This document shows, in pieces, positions 37,450-46,729 of a stretch of DNA of 64,000 nt. The notes under the pieces are model-generated. The model was not told where the DNA came from and searched no databases. It saw nothing but the letters and a program-made list of their open reading frames with translations. The stretch is from positions 1 through 64,000 of the forward strand of contig NZ_JABXYJ010000002.1 of NCBI RefSeq assembly GCF_013377855.1, read 5' to 3'. The DNA comes from Cognatundibacterium oligocarboniphilum. GTDB lineage: Bacteria; Pseudomonadota; Gammaproteobacteria; Burkholderiales; Burkholderiaceae_D. Each line of letters opens with the position of its first letter. Within the stretch, counting starts at the first letter, position 1. Both the position numbers and the translations under genes were made by a program.

Positions 37450-37878
37450 ATGTTCACCCCAAGTCAGCACGACGTCAGACGCTTTTTCTGTGAGATCTAT
37501 CAAAAAACACAGAAACACGGAATTCTGACGCCACTGGAAACCATTGCATCAGGCTGGATAGTGCAACATCCAGAGTATCATGATGCGCTCGCTGATACAG
37601 AGGCCGCTCTTCAGGCGGATTACAGCGTAGATCAGGGAAAAACCAATCCATTCTTACATTTGTCAATGCATCTGACTATTGCCGAACAGATTTCAGTGGA
37701 TCAACCCAAGGGAGTCAGGGCAGCTTTTCAGCAACTGGCGCATCAGTTCAACTCTGAGCATGAAGCACATCACCAGATCATGGAAGCGTTAGGAGAAATG
37801 ATCTGGACATCTCAACGCACCGGACACCCCCCGGATGGGCAGTCATATATCGAGGCGCTGCAAATGCGTTGCCGCTAA
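37450..37878 (+). CDS. DUF1841 family protein
   Basis: This is a 142-residue conserved protein of DUF1841, found mostly in beta- and gammaproteobacteria and of unknown function. It starts MFTPSQHDVRRFFCEIYQK and contains HLSMHLTIAEQISVDQP with repeated histidines, and HEAHHQIMEALGEMIW near the end. The histidine-rich helices suggest metal binding, but that is inference. It is a single gene ending at a bidirectional terminator. Confidence 0.85.
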   Translation: MFTPSQHDVRRFFCEIYQKTQKHGILTPLETIASGWIVQHPEYHDALADTEAALQADYSVDQGKTNPFLHLSMHLTIAEQISVDQPKGVRAAFQQLAHQFNSEHEAHHQIMEALGEMIWTSQRTGHPPDGQSYIEALQMRCR

Positions 37879-37882
37879 AAAT

Positions 37883-37911
37883 AAAAAAGCCACGTTAAAC
37901 GTGGCTTTTTT
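37883..37911. terminator. Bidirectional terminator
   Basis: AAAAAAGCCACGTT-AA-ACGTGGCTTTTTT separates DUF1841 from the converging cytochrome genes. Confidence 0.92.
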
Positions 37912-37928
37912 ATGCTGGTCAGAATGAC

Positions 37929-38279
37929 TTATTTTTTCAGCACCAGACTGCCAGGCAGACTGTGAAGATAAGCTGCGACATCCTGAATGTCTGTATTGGA
38001 CAAGACTTTCGCCTGAGCACCCATAATGGCATTTCCGCGACCATTTGGTCCGTCCGTTCCACGCTGATAAGCTTTCAGCGCTTCTGCAATGTAATCCGCA
38101 TGCTGCCCCGCTATTTTCGGATAACCTGGGTCGATCGGTGAGCTGAAATCCTTACCATGGCAGGAAGCACAGTTATTTTTTTCTGCAACAGCCTTACCAG
38201 CTTCAATATTACCCGCAGCAAATGCCGGGGAAACCAATATTGACAAAAGCAATGCCGGCAACAAGATTTTTTTCATCAT
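37929..38279 (-). CDS. Periplasmic c-type cytochrome (c553-like)
   Basis: This is a 116-residue exported monohaem cytochrome. Residues 1-22 are a signal peptide (LLPALLLSILVSPAFAA). CASCH at 37-41 binds haem covalently, and the Met in GNAIMGAQ is the likely axial ligand. It carries electrons in the periplasm. It lies 15 bases after the next cytochrome gene and shares its direction. The partner oxidase or reductase is unknown. Confidence 0.9.
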   Translation of the reverse strand: MMKKILLPALLLSILVSPAFAAGNIEAGKAVAEKNNCASCHGKDFSSPIDPGYPKIAGQHADYIAEALKAYQRGTDGPNGRGNAIMGAQAKVLSNTDIQDVAAYLHSLPGSLVLKK

Positions 38280-38294
38280 GAGTCCCCTGTATTT

Positions 38295-38618
38295 TTATTT
38301 TTGTTGTGAATAATATGCAGCAAGATCAGCCATATCCTGATCGGACAGACTGCCGGCAATGCCACGCATTGTCGGGTGCTTGCGCTCACCTTTCTGATAG
38401 GCCCTGAGTGCACCTTCAATGTACTTTGCCGACTGGCCGCCAATCATCGGCACCTGGTAGACCTCTGGAAAAGTGGACTTGTAGCCGGGAATCGCGTGAC
38501 AGCCGATACACATCGCGATTTTCTTTTCGGCTGCATCTTTCGCATTGCCAACAACTTCTGCCGCTACTGCAGCATGCGAGAGGCTCGCCATAGCGAGAAT
38601 TGCAAACAGTTTTTTCAT
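38295..38618 (-). CDS. Periplasmic c-type cytochrome
   Basis: This 107-residue exported monohaem cytochrome has a signal peptide at 1-20 (FAILAMASLSHAAVAA), CIGCH at 37-41 and Met in HPTMRGIAG as probable sixth ligand. It is paired with the cytochrome gene at 37929. A candidate minus-strand promoter (TTGATC at 38693-38688, TATATC at 38671-38666, 16-base spacer) lies about 50 bases upstream. Confidence 0.9.
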   Translation of the reverse strand: MKKLFAILAMASLSHAAVAAEVVGNAKDAAEKKIAMCIGCHAIPGYKSTFPEVYQVPMIGGQSAKYIEGALRAYQKGERKHPTMRGIAGSLSDQDMADLAAYYSQQK

Positions 38619-38899
38619 AGGAGCGAGTAGAGATTAAACAAACAGATCAACGAAGACAACACTTTGATATAACGCATCATTCTATCTGATCAAGATTAAA
38701 ATAGCGTAAAAAAAAGGCGGAATGATGACAAGTATTTGCAGTTCAGACACACTTCGTCCGGCCATTCAGAACACATATCTCTACCCTGCCCGACAAAAAA
38801 AAGAACATCCGTTCATCTGATCCGGAATTCTCGCTTATACTCAGGAAATACTTAGAAAATACGCAGAAAACTTTGATCAACCTGTCCTGATTCTGATCC

Positions 38900-39763
38900 A
38901 TGACGCAGACTACACACTCACCACGCTTTGACGGAGCAGACAACTACGTTGCTACCGATGATTTAAAACTTGCCGTGAATGCTGCTTTGAAACTGCAACG
39001 CCCTTTGCTGATCAAGGGTGAGCCCGGGACCGGCAAAACCATGCTCGCGGAAGAGGTCGCTGCTGCGCTGAACATGCCTTTACTGCAGTGGCATATTAAA
39101 TCCACGACAAAAGCACAGCAGGGACTGTATGAATACGATGCTGTCTCCCGGCTCAGAGATTCACAACTGGGCGACGAGCGGGTGAAAGATATTCACAATT
39201 ACATTGTAAAAGGCGTCTTGTGGCAGGCATTTACTTCTGAGCAGCCAGTTGTTCTGCTGATTGACGAAATCGACAAAGCAGACATTGAATTTCCCAATGA
39301 TTTGCTGCGCGAACTGGACCGGATGGAGTTCTACGTTTATGAAACACGGGAAATGGTTCGCGCGAAACATCGGCCATTAGTCATTATCACCTCCAACAAT
39401 GAAAAAGAATTACCGGATGCTTTTTTACGGCGCTGCTTCTTCCATTACATTAAATTCCCGGATAAGGAAACGATGCAAAAAATCGTGGATGTACACTTTC
39501 CACGCCTGAAAGCAGACTTGCTGACTCATGCACTGCAAACTTTTTATGAGGTACGTGATGTCGCTGGTCTGAAAAAGAAACCTTCGACGTCAGAATTTAT
39601 TGACTGGCTGAAATTGCTACTGGCAGAAGACATTCCAGCCGAAGCGTTGCGCAGCAAGGATAACAAGACCATCGTGCCTCCCCTGCATGGCGCCCTGCTG
39701 AAAAATGAGCAGGATGTCCACCTGTTTGAACGTCTGGTATTTATGTCACGCACCAACCGCTGA
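38900..39763 (+). CDS. MoxR-family AAA+ ATPase
   Basis: This 287-residue MoxR-type AAA+ ATPase has Walker A GEPGTGKT, Walker B VVLLIDEIDKAD and sensor 1 VIITSNN. The arginine-finger region is LPDAFLRRCFFHYIKFPD. MoxR proteins usually work with a VWA-domain (CoxE-like) protein encoded just downstream, acting as a chaperone for metal or cofactor insertion. Here the next gene is acs on the opposite strand, so the partner is missing from this locus. Divergent from the two cytochrome c genes, which are its common neighbours. Confidence 0.9.
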   Translation: MTQTTHSPRFDGADNYVATDDLKLAVNAALKLQRPLLIKGEPGTGKTMLAEEVAAALNMPLLQWHIKSTTKAQQGLYEYDAVSRLRDSQLGDERVKDIHNYIVKGVLWQAFTSEQPVVLLIDEIDKADIEFPNDLLRELDRMEFYVYETREMVRAKHRPLVIITSNNEKELPDAFLRRCFFHYIKFPDKETMQKIVDVHFPRLKADLLTHALQTFYEVRDVAGLKKKPSTSEFIDWLKLLLAEDIPAEALRSKDNKTIVPPLHGALLKNEQDVHLFERLVFMSRTNR

Positions 39764-39781
39764 GCAAAACAAACGCTACAT

Positions 39782-39809
39782 AAAAAAGCACTGCCATGCA
39801 GTGCTTTTT
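39782..39809. terminator. Bidirectional terminator after moxR
   Basis: GCACTGC-CAT-GCAGTGC lies between A6 and T5 runs, 18 bases after the moxR stop codon. Confidence 0.9.
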
Positions 39810-39892
39810 CATTTACCGGTAATGATACGGACACCATTATCTTTCAATGCTGTCCGCATTCTTCTTCGCTAAAAACGCTCCTTTAACGAGAT

Positions 39893-41887
39893 TTACTGCG
39901 TCTGTTTCAACTGCTCCAGGATTGCTGGATTTTCCAGTGTAGAGACGTCCTGAGTAATCGCCTCGCCTTTCGCCAGAACACGCAGCAGACGACGCATAAT
40001 CTTGCCTGAACGTGTTTTTGGCAGATTATCGCCAAAACGGATTTCTTTTGGTTTAGCAATCGGGCCAATTTCTTTAGCCACCCAGTTACGCAACTCCGTC
40101 GCAATCTGCTTTGCTTCATCGCCAGTCGGACGGCTGCGCTTCAACACGACAAATGCGCAGATCGCTTCGCCTGTTGTGTCATCTGGTTTACCAACCACCG
40201 CTGCTTCTGCAACCAGTGGATTGGCCACCAGAGCAGATTCGATTTCCATCGTTCCCATGCGATGTCCTGACACATTCAGAACATCGTCAATCCGGCCTGT
40301 AATTGTGAAATAACCAGTATCCTTGTTCCGGATTGCGCCATCCCCGGCCAGGTAAACCTTGCCGCCAAACTCCTCCGGGAAATAACTTTTTTTAAAGCGT
40401 TCAGGATCACCCCAGATCGTGCGGATCATGGAAGGCCAGGGGCGCTTGACAACCAGGATGCCGCCCTGCCCGTTTGGCAGATCATGTCCGGTTTCATCCA
40501 CAATCGCAGCCATAATGCCAGGCAAAGGCAAGGTACAGGAGCCTGGCACCAATGGTGTCGCACCCGGCAACGGCGTCATCATGTGACCACCGGTTTCGGT
40601 CTGCCAGAAGGTATCTACAATCGGACATTGACCGCGACCAATATTGTTGTAGTACCACATCCATGCTTCAGGATTAATGGGTTCACCAACAGAGCCCAGC
40701 AGGCGCAATGAGGACAGATCAAATTTATCCGGATGAACATTCGCATCGCCATCGGCTGCCTTGATCAGGGAACGGATAGCTGTCGGTGCTGTATAGAAAA
40801 TCGTTGCCTTGTGCTTTTCTATCATGCTCCAGAAACGACCTGCATTCGGGAAGGTAGGAATGCCCTCGAAGACAATTTCCGTTGCGCCTGCTGCCAGCGG
40901 ACCATACGTAATGTAAGTATGACCAGTTACCCAGCCGATATCTGCAGTACACCAGAAAATATCGGCAGGCTTGATATCAAAGGTCCACTTCATGGTCAGG
41001 ATCGCCCACAGCAGATAACCGCCGGAAGAATGCTGAACGCCTTTTGGCTTTCCGGTGGAGCCGGATGTGTAAAGGATAAACAGAGGATGTTCGGCATTGA
41101 CCCAGGTAGGCTCGCATTGGTCAGACTGTCCGCTGACCAGTTGATCCATCCACCGGTCCCGTCCTGTCACCAGATTGATAGCGCCACCTGTACGCCGGTA
41201 GATCACGACATCTTTCACCTTGTCACAACCGCCCAGAGCAAGCGCTTCATCAACAATCGCCTTCAGCGGAAGATGCTTTCCGCCGCGCACTTGTTCGTCG
41301 GCGGTAATAACAGCCACTGCGCCCACATCCACGATGCGCTCATGCAGGGATTTCGCAGAAAACCCGCCGAATACGACAGAATGCGTTGCGCCGATACGGG
41401 CGCATGCCTGCATCGCGACCACACCTTCGACTGACATCGGCATATAAATGACTACGCGATCACCTTTACCGACACCAAGTGATTTCAGTCCGTTGGCAAA
41501 CTGACAGACCTTCTGGTGCAACTCCTTGTAAGTAACCCGTGTGACTTCGCCACCATCTGCCTCGAAAATCACGGCAACCTTGTCGCCCAGCCCTTTCTGT
41601 AAATTTACATCAAGACAATTGTAGGAGACATTCATCAGGCCATCGTCAAACCATTTGTACAGAGGTGCATCCGATTCATCCAGCACTGTTTCAAATGGTT
41701 TGTGCCAATGCAGATTTTCCCGTGCCAGTTTCGCCCAGAACCCTTCGTAGTCGGCTTCAGCCTCTTGGCACAAGGCATGATAGGCATCCATACCGGAAAT
41801 CGTGGCATTCGCTGCAAATTCGGCAGGAGGAGGAAAAACACGGGATTCAGCTTTTACTTCGGAAGTTGCAGTGTCATGGTCTGACAT
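39893..41887 (-). CDS. acs: Acetyl-CoA synthetase
   Basis: This 664-residue AMP-forming synthetase makes acetyl-CoA from acetate, ATP and Co[15 protein letters not shown] binds [18 protein letters not shown] and the hinge [15 protein letters not shown] are the typical adenylate-forming motifs. [11 protein letters not shown] contains the Lys whose acetylation controls the enzyme in many bacteria. At 664 aa it has full length. Its mRNA leader (41888 onwards) has no clear ribosome anomaly. A divergent truncated yqhA lies upstream. Confidence 0.96.
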   Translation of the reverse strand: MSDHDTATSEVKAESRVFPPPAEFAANATISGMDAYHALCQEAEADYEGFWAKLARENLHWHKPFETVLDESDAPLYKWFDDGLMNVSYNCLDVNLQKGLGDKVAVIFEADGGEVTRVTYKELHQKVCQFANGLKSLGVGKGDRVVIYMPMSVEGVVAMQACARIGATHSVVFGGFSAKSLHERIVDVGAVAVITADEQVRGGKHLPLKAIVDEALALGGCDKVKDVVIYRRTGGAINLVTGRDRWMDQLVSGQSDQCEPTWVNAEHPLFILYTSGSTGKPKGVQHSSGGYLLWAILTMKWTFDIKPADIFWCTADIGWVTGHTYITYGPLAAGATEIVFEGIPTFPNAGRFWSMIEKHKATIFYTAPTAIRSLIKAADGDANVHPDKFDLSSLRLLGSVGEPINPEAWMWYYNNIGRGQCPIVDTFWQTETGGHMMTPLPGATPLVPGSCTLPLPGIMAAIVDETGHDLPNGQGGILVVKRPWPSMIRTIWGDPERFKKSYFPEEFGGKVYLAGDGAIRNKDTGYFTITGRIDDVLNVSGHRMGTMEIESALVANPLVAEAAVVGKPDDTTGEAICAFVVLKRSRPTGDEAKQIATELRNWVAKEIGPIAKPKEIRFGDNLPKTRSGKIMRRLLRVLAKGEAITQDVSTLENPAILEQLKQTQ

Positions 41888-42137
41888 GATTGTCTCCAGT
41901 TTTTATAATCTGATTGAAATCACCAACAAGGAATGGTACAAACCTTAAACCGGGAGACTTACTCAAGCCTTACGGTTTATTTGCGGAAAGACAAGAATAA
42001 ACAATACCAGACAAATATCGGAAAATCCTCTCCTGAACAAAGTACCAGGCAGGAAAAACCTGTGCACACGAGCCCGCGGCAGGATGTAAAATAGGGAGTG
42101 ATTCAATTCGCACTTCCCTGCTTATTTTCAGCTGCTC

Positions 42138-42371
42138 ATGTCTCAATCACGTTCCCCGCACAAGCTGCCCCCGCTCGCCAACCTCATTTTCCTGAGCCGC
42201 TGGCTGCAGTTGCCGCTGTATCTCGATCTGATTCTGGCGCAATACGTCTATGTTTATCATTTCTGGGTTGAACTGGTGGACCTGATCTGTGCGGCACTGG
42301 GCAATTGCATATTGCGACCGGATCATGACCACCACACAACAAATTGCAGATACGAATCACCACTGAAATGA
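42138..42371 (+). pseudogene. Truncated UPF0114/YqhA-like membrane protein remnant
   Basis: The first about 54 residues (LPPLANLIFLSRWLQLPLYL and the following YVYHFWVELVDLI) match the N-terminus of the betaproteobacterial UPF0114/YqhA family, an inner-membrane protein of about 170 residues with unknown function. After LICAALGN the similarity stops, and the frame ends after 77 residues in an unrelated, polar tail. I looked in all frames between 42300 and 42531 for the missing three membrane helices and did not find them. So most of the gene is deleted. In related genomes the intact gene lies before fumarase, which follows here. Confidence 0.65.
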
Positions 42372-42531
42372 TGTCATCGCCCTTTTTCTCCATCGCCATC
42401 CACAGCAAAAAAAATGCTGCAGATGAATCACGCCCCTGGAGAAAAATGAAACGGCATGATGTATTTTTTCTTCCTGCACCGATCTCTGCAGGGAATTTCC
42501 GATTTCCTTTCAACCAGCCAAGAGCCATATC

Positions 42532-44049
42532 ATGACAGTCATCAAACAAGACGATCTGATTGAATCCGTTGCAGCTGCGCTGCAATACATCAGTTACTAC
42601 CATCCGGCAGATTACATCGCCCACCTCGCACGCGCCTATGAAGCAGAACAGAGCCCGGCTGCGAAAGATGCCATTGCGCAGATCCTGACCAATTCCCGCA
42701 TGTGCGCTGAAGGCAAGCGTCCGATCTGCCAGGACACCGGGATCGTCAACGTGTTCCTTAAAATCGGGATGAGTGTACGTTTTGAAGGCTTCAGCGGTTC
42801 GATCGTCGATGCCGTCAATGAAGGTGTGCGCCGGGGCTACAATTTCCCCGACAACAAATTACGCGCCTCCATCGTGGCCGACCCGCAATTCGAACGAAAA
42901 AACACCAAGGACAATACTCCGGCTGTCGTACACATGGAACTGGTGCCGGGCAATACCGTTGATGTCAAAGTCGCAGCGAAAGGCGGCGGCTCTGAAAATA
43001 AAACTAAATTCGTGATGCTGAATCCTTCCGATTCACTGGTGGACTGGGTCATGAAAACAGTGCCTACGATGGGCGCAGGCTGGTGCCCGCCAGGTATGTT
43101 GGGCATCGGCATCGGCGGTACAGCAGAGAAAGCAATGCTGATGGCGAAAGAATCCCTGATGGACGACATCGACATGTACGAGCTGAAGCAACGCGGTCCG
43201 CAAAACAAACTGGAAGAACTGCGTATCGAATTGTGCGATAAAGTGAATGCACTCGGTATTGGCGCGCAGGGCCTGGGGGGGCTGACGACAGTGCTCGACG
43301 TGAAGATCAATATGTATCCTACGCATGCTGCATCTAAACCAGTTGCGATGATCCCCAACTGCGCAGCAACACGTCATGCCCACTTCGTACTCGACGGTTC
43401 CGGCCCTAGTTATATCGAACCACCAAAACTGTCTGACTGGCCAGAAGTGCACTGGACACCGGATACCGAAAAATCCAAACGCATCGACCTGAACACCCTA
43501 ACCAAAGAAGAGGTCGCCTCCTGGAAACCAGGGCAAACCCTGCTGTTGAACGGCAAAATGCTGACTGGTCGTGATGCAGCCCACAAGCGCATTCAGGACA
43601 TGCTGGCGAAAGGCGAATCCTTACCGGTCGATTTCACCAACCGCGTTATTTATTATGTGGGCCCGGTTGATCCGGTGCGTGATGAAGCTGTTGGACCAGC
43701 AGGCCCCACTACGGCAACCCGCATGGATAAATTTACCGACATGATGCTGGAAAAAACCGGCCTGATCTCAATGATCGGCAAAGCGGAGCGCGGTCCGGTT
43801 GCAATCGAATCCATCAAAAAACATCAGTCCGCCTATCTGATGGCGGTCGGCGGTGCGGCTTACCTGGTGTCGAAAGCGATTAAATCCGCGAAAGTGGTTG
43901 GCTTTGAAGACCTCGGCATGGAAGCGATCTATGAGTTTGATGTAACAGACATGCCGGTCACGGTCGCAGTGGATGCGCAAGGCACCTCCGTGCACAACAC
44001 CGGCCCGAGAGAATGGCAGGCAAAGATCGGCATCATTCCGGTAAACTGA
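42532..44049 (+). CDS. fumA: Class I fumarate hydratase
   Basis: This is a 505-residue iron-sulfur fumarase (class I, FumA/FumB type) of the TCA cycle. The N-terminal domain has RPICQDTGIVNVFLKIG, with a cluster cysteine. The GGSENKTKF region lies next, and the other cluster cysteines appear in WCPPGMLGIGIGGTAE and PNCAATRHAHFVLDG. The C-terminal beta domain shows YYVGPVDPVRDEAVGPAGPTT. The ATG is at 42532, right after the yqhA remnant, with CCAAGAGCC upstream. It is followed 130 bases later by murI. Confidence 0.94.
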   Translation: MTVIKQDDLIESVAAALQYISYYHPADYIAHLARAYEAEQSPAAKDAIAQILTNSRMCAEGKRPICQDTGIVNVFLKIGMSVRFEGFSGSIVDAVNEGVRRGYNFPDNKLRASIVADPQFERKNTKDNTPAVVHMELVPGNTVDVKVAAKGGGSENKTKFVMLNPSDSLVDWVMKTVPTMGAGWCPPGMLGIGIGGTAEKAMLMAKESLMDDIDMYELKQRGPQNKLEELRIELCDKVNALGIGAQGLGGLTTVLDVKINMYPTHAASKPVAMIPNCAATRHAHFVLDGSGPSYIEPPKLSDWPEVHWTPDTEKSKRIDLNTLTKEEVASWKPGQTLLLNGKMLTGRDAAHKRIQDMLAKGESLPVDFTNRVIYYVGPVDPVRDEAVGPAGPTTATRMDKFTDMMLEKTGLISMIGKAERGPVAIESIKKHQSAYLMAVGGAAYLVSKAIKSAKVVGFEDLGMEAIYEFDVTDMPVTVAVDAQGTSVHNTGPREWQAKIGIIPVN

Positions 44050-44181
44050 TAACGCCCCATTAGTTTCGTCGCCCTGATGGCGATAGCTGACATGCTCTGT
44101 TCTGTTCGCAGATCAGAGCATGTTTCATTGATGTCTGGCAGAATCATTTTCTTATTCATTTTACCCAGATAAATCCCAGGT

Positions 44182-45060
44182 ATGCAGCATTCACCTTCCG
44201 CCCCGGTAGGCATTTTTGATTCTGGCATTGGCGGATTGTCCGTACTTCAGCATATTCGCCAACTGCTACCGCATGAAAAACTGATTTATTTCGCAGATTC
44301 CGGTTTTGCCCCCTACGGGGAAAAAAGCGAACAGACGATCGTCGCACGCTGTCAGTCGATCACGGAGTTCCTGTTGCAGCTGCACTGCAAAGCCATTGTG
44401 ATCGCCTGCAATACCGCAACGGCTGCCGCCGCCCGGGTGCTACGCCCCCAATATCCTGCACAAATTCTGATTGGCATGGAACCGGGCCTGAAACCCGCCT
44501 GCCAGCACACCCGCTCAGGCGTGGTCGGGGTGATGGCGACACAGGGAACGCTGAACAGTCTGAAGTTCCGAAATTTACGCGATCAACTCAGTGACGTGCA
44601 TCAGGTCAGATTTGTGCAGCAGGCATGTACGGGGCTGGCGGATCAGATCGAAAAAGCAGAATTCAGCTCACCGAAAACCCTTGCCATGCTGGAACAATAT
44701 CTGACCCCGCTATTGGAATCCGGGGCCGACACCATCGTTCTGGGATGTACTCACTATCCGTTTGTAGAGCAGCAGATCAGGGAACTCATCCGGGAAAAAC
44801 ACCGCAGCGGACCACAAATAGAGTTGATCGACACGGGACTGGCCGTTGCCAGATACCTGCAAACACAGTTGCAGGATCACGGTTTACTTGCCATTGATGC
44901 AGCGATACCCGGCATAACGGCATTCACCACCGGCACCATACAACATCTGGAAGCAGCGCTGACGCAGCTTTTACCGCATTTGCATACGCCGGTCAGCGTT
45001 CGTTCGGCGGCCGGAAAAACACCGGTTGCGGATAGTTATCCCGGATCTGAATTTTCATAA
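44182..45060 (+). CDS. murI: Glutamate racemase
   Basis: This cofactor-free racemase makes D-glutamate for peptidoglycan. The sequence begins PVGIFDSGIGGLSVL. The two catalytic cysteines are in VIACNTAT and LGCTHYPF, and FADSGFAPYG carries the acid residue. Length 292 aa is slightly above average because of a polar C-terminal tail after HLHTPVSV. The start is well placed. It ends at a bidirectional terminator. Confidence 0.95.
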   Translation: MQHSPSAPVGIFDSGIGGLSVLQHIRQLLPHEKLIYFADSGFAPYGEKSEQTIVARCQSITEFLLQLHCKAIVIACNTATAAAARVLRPQYPAQILIGMEPGLKPACQHTRSGVVGVMATQGTLNSLKFRNLRDQLSDVHQVRFVQQACTGLADQIEKAEFSSPKTLAMLEQYLTPLLESGADTIVLGCTHYPFVEQQIRELIREKHRSGPQIELIDTGLAVARYLQTQLQDHGLLAIDAAIPGITAFTTGTIQHLEAALTQLLPHLHTPVSVRSAAGKTPVADSYPGSEFS

Positions 45061-45090
45061 AAAAACGCCGGCTGCAGCACCGGCGTTTTC
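45061..45090. terminator. Bidirectional terminator after murI
   Basis: ACGCCGG-CTGCAGCA-CCGGCGT, flanked by A5 and T4 tracts, sits between murI and the converging aminotransferase. Confidence 0.9.
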
Positions 45091-45109
45091 ATTATAACGA
45101 GAAGATAAA

Positions 45110-46303
45110 TCAAGCCAGCACAGCGGCCATTGCATTCGCAGTTGCCTCAACATTGCCGCTATTGAGCCCCGCCACACACATCCGGCCAGAACGCACCAGA
45201 TACACACCGAATTCTTCTTTCAACCGATCACACTGCTCTGGCGACAAACCGGTATAACTGAACATACCGCGCTGGGTCAGGAAATAACTGAAATCACGGC
45301 CCGGCAATTTGGCGCTCAGCACATCGTGCAACTGACGGCGCATGGACTGAATCCGATCCCGCATTGCCACGACCTCAGCTTCCCACATCGGACGCAATTC
45401 AGGATCAGACAGAACACGTGCCACCAGCTGGCCGCCATGCATCGGTGGATTGGAATAATTGCGGCGAATCGTCGCTTTCATCTGACCCAACACATTCACT
45501 GCCTGCGCAGCATCCGGGCACACCACGCTCAGTGCGCCACAACGCTCACCATACAGACTCATGCTCTTGGAAAACGAATTTGCCACGAAAAAACTCAAGC
45601 CTTCCGTCGCCAGCAAGCGCACTGCATACGCGTCTTGCTCGATACCATCACCGTAGCCCTGATAAGCCAGATCAAGGAAAGGAATCAATTCACGCTCCTT
45701 CAGTACGGGCACCAGTGCCTGCCATTGCGCCTGCGTCAGGTCAACACCGGTCGGATTGTGACAGCATGCGTGTAGCAGAACGATGCTTTTCTTGTCTGCA
45801 GCTTTCAATGCGTCCAACATGGCATCGAAACGCAAGCCGCCTGTCGCTGCATCATAGTAAGGATAGGTCTTGACCGTGATGCCGGAACCCTCAAAAACTG
45901 CGCGGTGATTATCCCAGGTCGGATCACTGACCAGCATCGAGGACGTCGGAAAATAGCGCTTGATGAAATCGCCGCCAATCTTAAGACCACCGCTGGAGCC
46001 AACCATCTGCAAAGTAACAATGCGACCTTTCTTGACAGCAACATGGTCAGCACCAAATAACAAATGCTGAACTGCCGTACGGAAATTTGCCGCGCCTTCC
46101 ATCGGCAGATAGGGACGGGCGCCCGCTTCGGCCACTACTTTCAGCTCCGCCGCGCGTACTGAGGGCAGCATAGGAATTTTTCCTGCATCGTCAAAATAAA
46201 TACCAATAGATAAATTGATTTTATTTGGCCGCGGATCTTTACCGAATGCTTCATTCAAAGATAAGATAGGATCGCCAGGATAGGCTTCAACGTGCTGAAA
46301 CAT
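45110..46303 (-). CDS. tyrB: Aromatic/aspartate aminotransferase, class I
   Basis: This 397-residue PLP aminotransferase resembles AspC/TyrB. The PLP lysine is in NSFSKSMSLYGERCG, and CHNPTGVDLTQAQW and GRMCVAGLNSGNV are class signatures. Substrates would be aspartate or aromatic amino acids with 2-oxoglutarate. The ATG at 46303 is preceded by GGAG; the frame is open to 46360. Whether it prefers aspartate or aromatic amino acids cannot be told from sequence. Confidence 0.9.
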   Translation of the reverse strand: MFQHVEAYPGDPILSLNEAFGKDPRPNKINLSIGIYFDDAGKIPMLPSVRAAELKVVAEAGARPYLPMEGAANFRTAVQHLLFGADHVAVKKGRIVTLQMVGSSGGLKIGGDFIKRYFPTSSMLVSDPTWDNHRAVFEGSGITVKTYPYYDAATGGLRFDAMLDALKAADKKSIVLLHACCHNPTGVDLTQAQWQALVPVLKERELIPFLDLAYQGYGDGIEQDAYAVRLLATEGLSFFVANSFSKSMSLYGERCGALSVVCPDAAQAVNVLGQMKATIRRNYSNPPMHGGQLVARVLSDPELRPMWEAEVVAMRDRIQSMRRQLHDVLSAKLPGRDFSYFLTQRGMFSYTGLSPEQCDRLKEEFGVYLVRSGRMCVAGLNSGNVEATANAMAAVLA

Positions 46304-46729
46304 GGTATGACTCCGGATAGTTATCAATAAGTACGACATTGCAGTGATGCGGTTGCGCAAAACAAGACAATGCAGTCAGGCGTCATTTTGACATAAATGC
46401 GTCGCGAAACAGGATACACATCGTGTTTTTACGAGGGAGAACTGTATCTGTGGGTATGCAGTCTGTTATCTGTCCGCATGCCACCTTTGAGGCACATCAA
46501 AGATATGCTTCATTCCCCGCTCTATAGCCCGACATCCTCCTAACGGCGTATAGCTGCAGCAATCACTTTGCTTTACTCTGAGATTCAGCTGGATCAGACC
46601 GGTAACCATTCCGGGCAGTACTTTTTATACCAACACCGATGTCGACACCAGTTTTCCAGAGCAGTACAGGAATGGCGGCTCCCCGGAAAACTTTGCAGCA
46701 CGTCCCATCATACTTTGAGAGGTATTTCT
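46304..46729. other. 426-base regulatory region between tyrB and nirK
   Basis: No ORF with family support is present. It carries the divergent promoters of the aminotransferase and nirK, an FNR/NNR-type box at 46487-46500 and a leader of about 195 bases before nirK. The open frame at 46568 that reaches into nirK is just an upstream extension. Confidence 0.6.
46487..46528 (+). promoter_or_regulatory. FNR/NNR box and class II promoter of nirK
   Basis: TTGA-GGCACA-TCAA (46487-46500) has both half-sites of the FNR/Dnr/NnrR consensus. TATAGC (46523-46528) is a -10 box. The expected start near 46535 places the box centre 41.5 bases upstream, the classical spacing for direct activation. Induction by low oxygen or nitric oxide is inferred. 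Confidence 0.72.

Noticed and set aside
38743-38943. Small minus-strand ORF across the moxR start
   Set aside because: It overlaps the well-supported moxR start and has no recognisable features; it is most likely a chance frame.
42344-42535. Open frame following the yqhA remnant as its continuation
   Set aside because: Its translation is polar and has none of the missing YqhA membrane helices.
46568-46729. Upstream extension of nirK by 54 codons
   Set aside because: The added residues lie before a clear signal peptide, and the ATG at 46730 has a good ribosome site. The extension would cover the mRNA leader.
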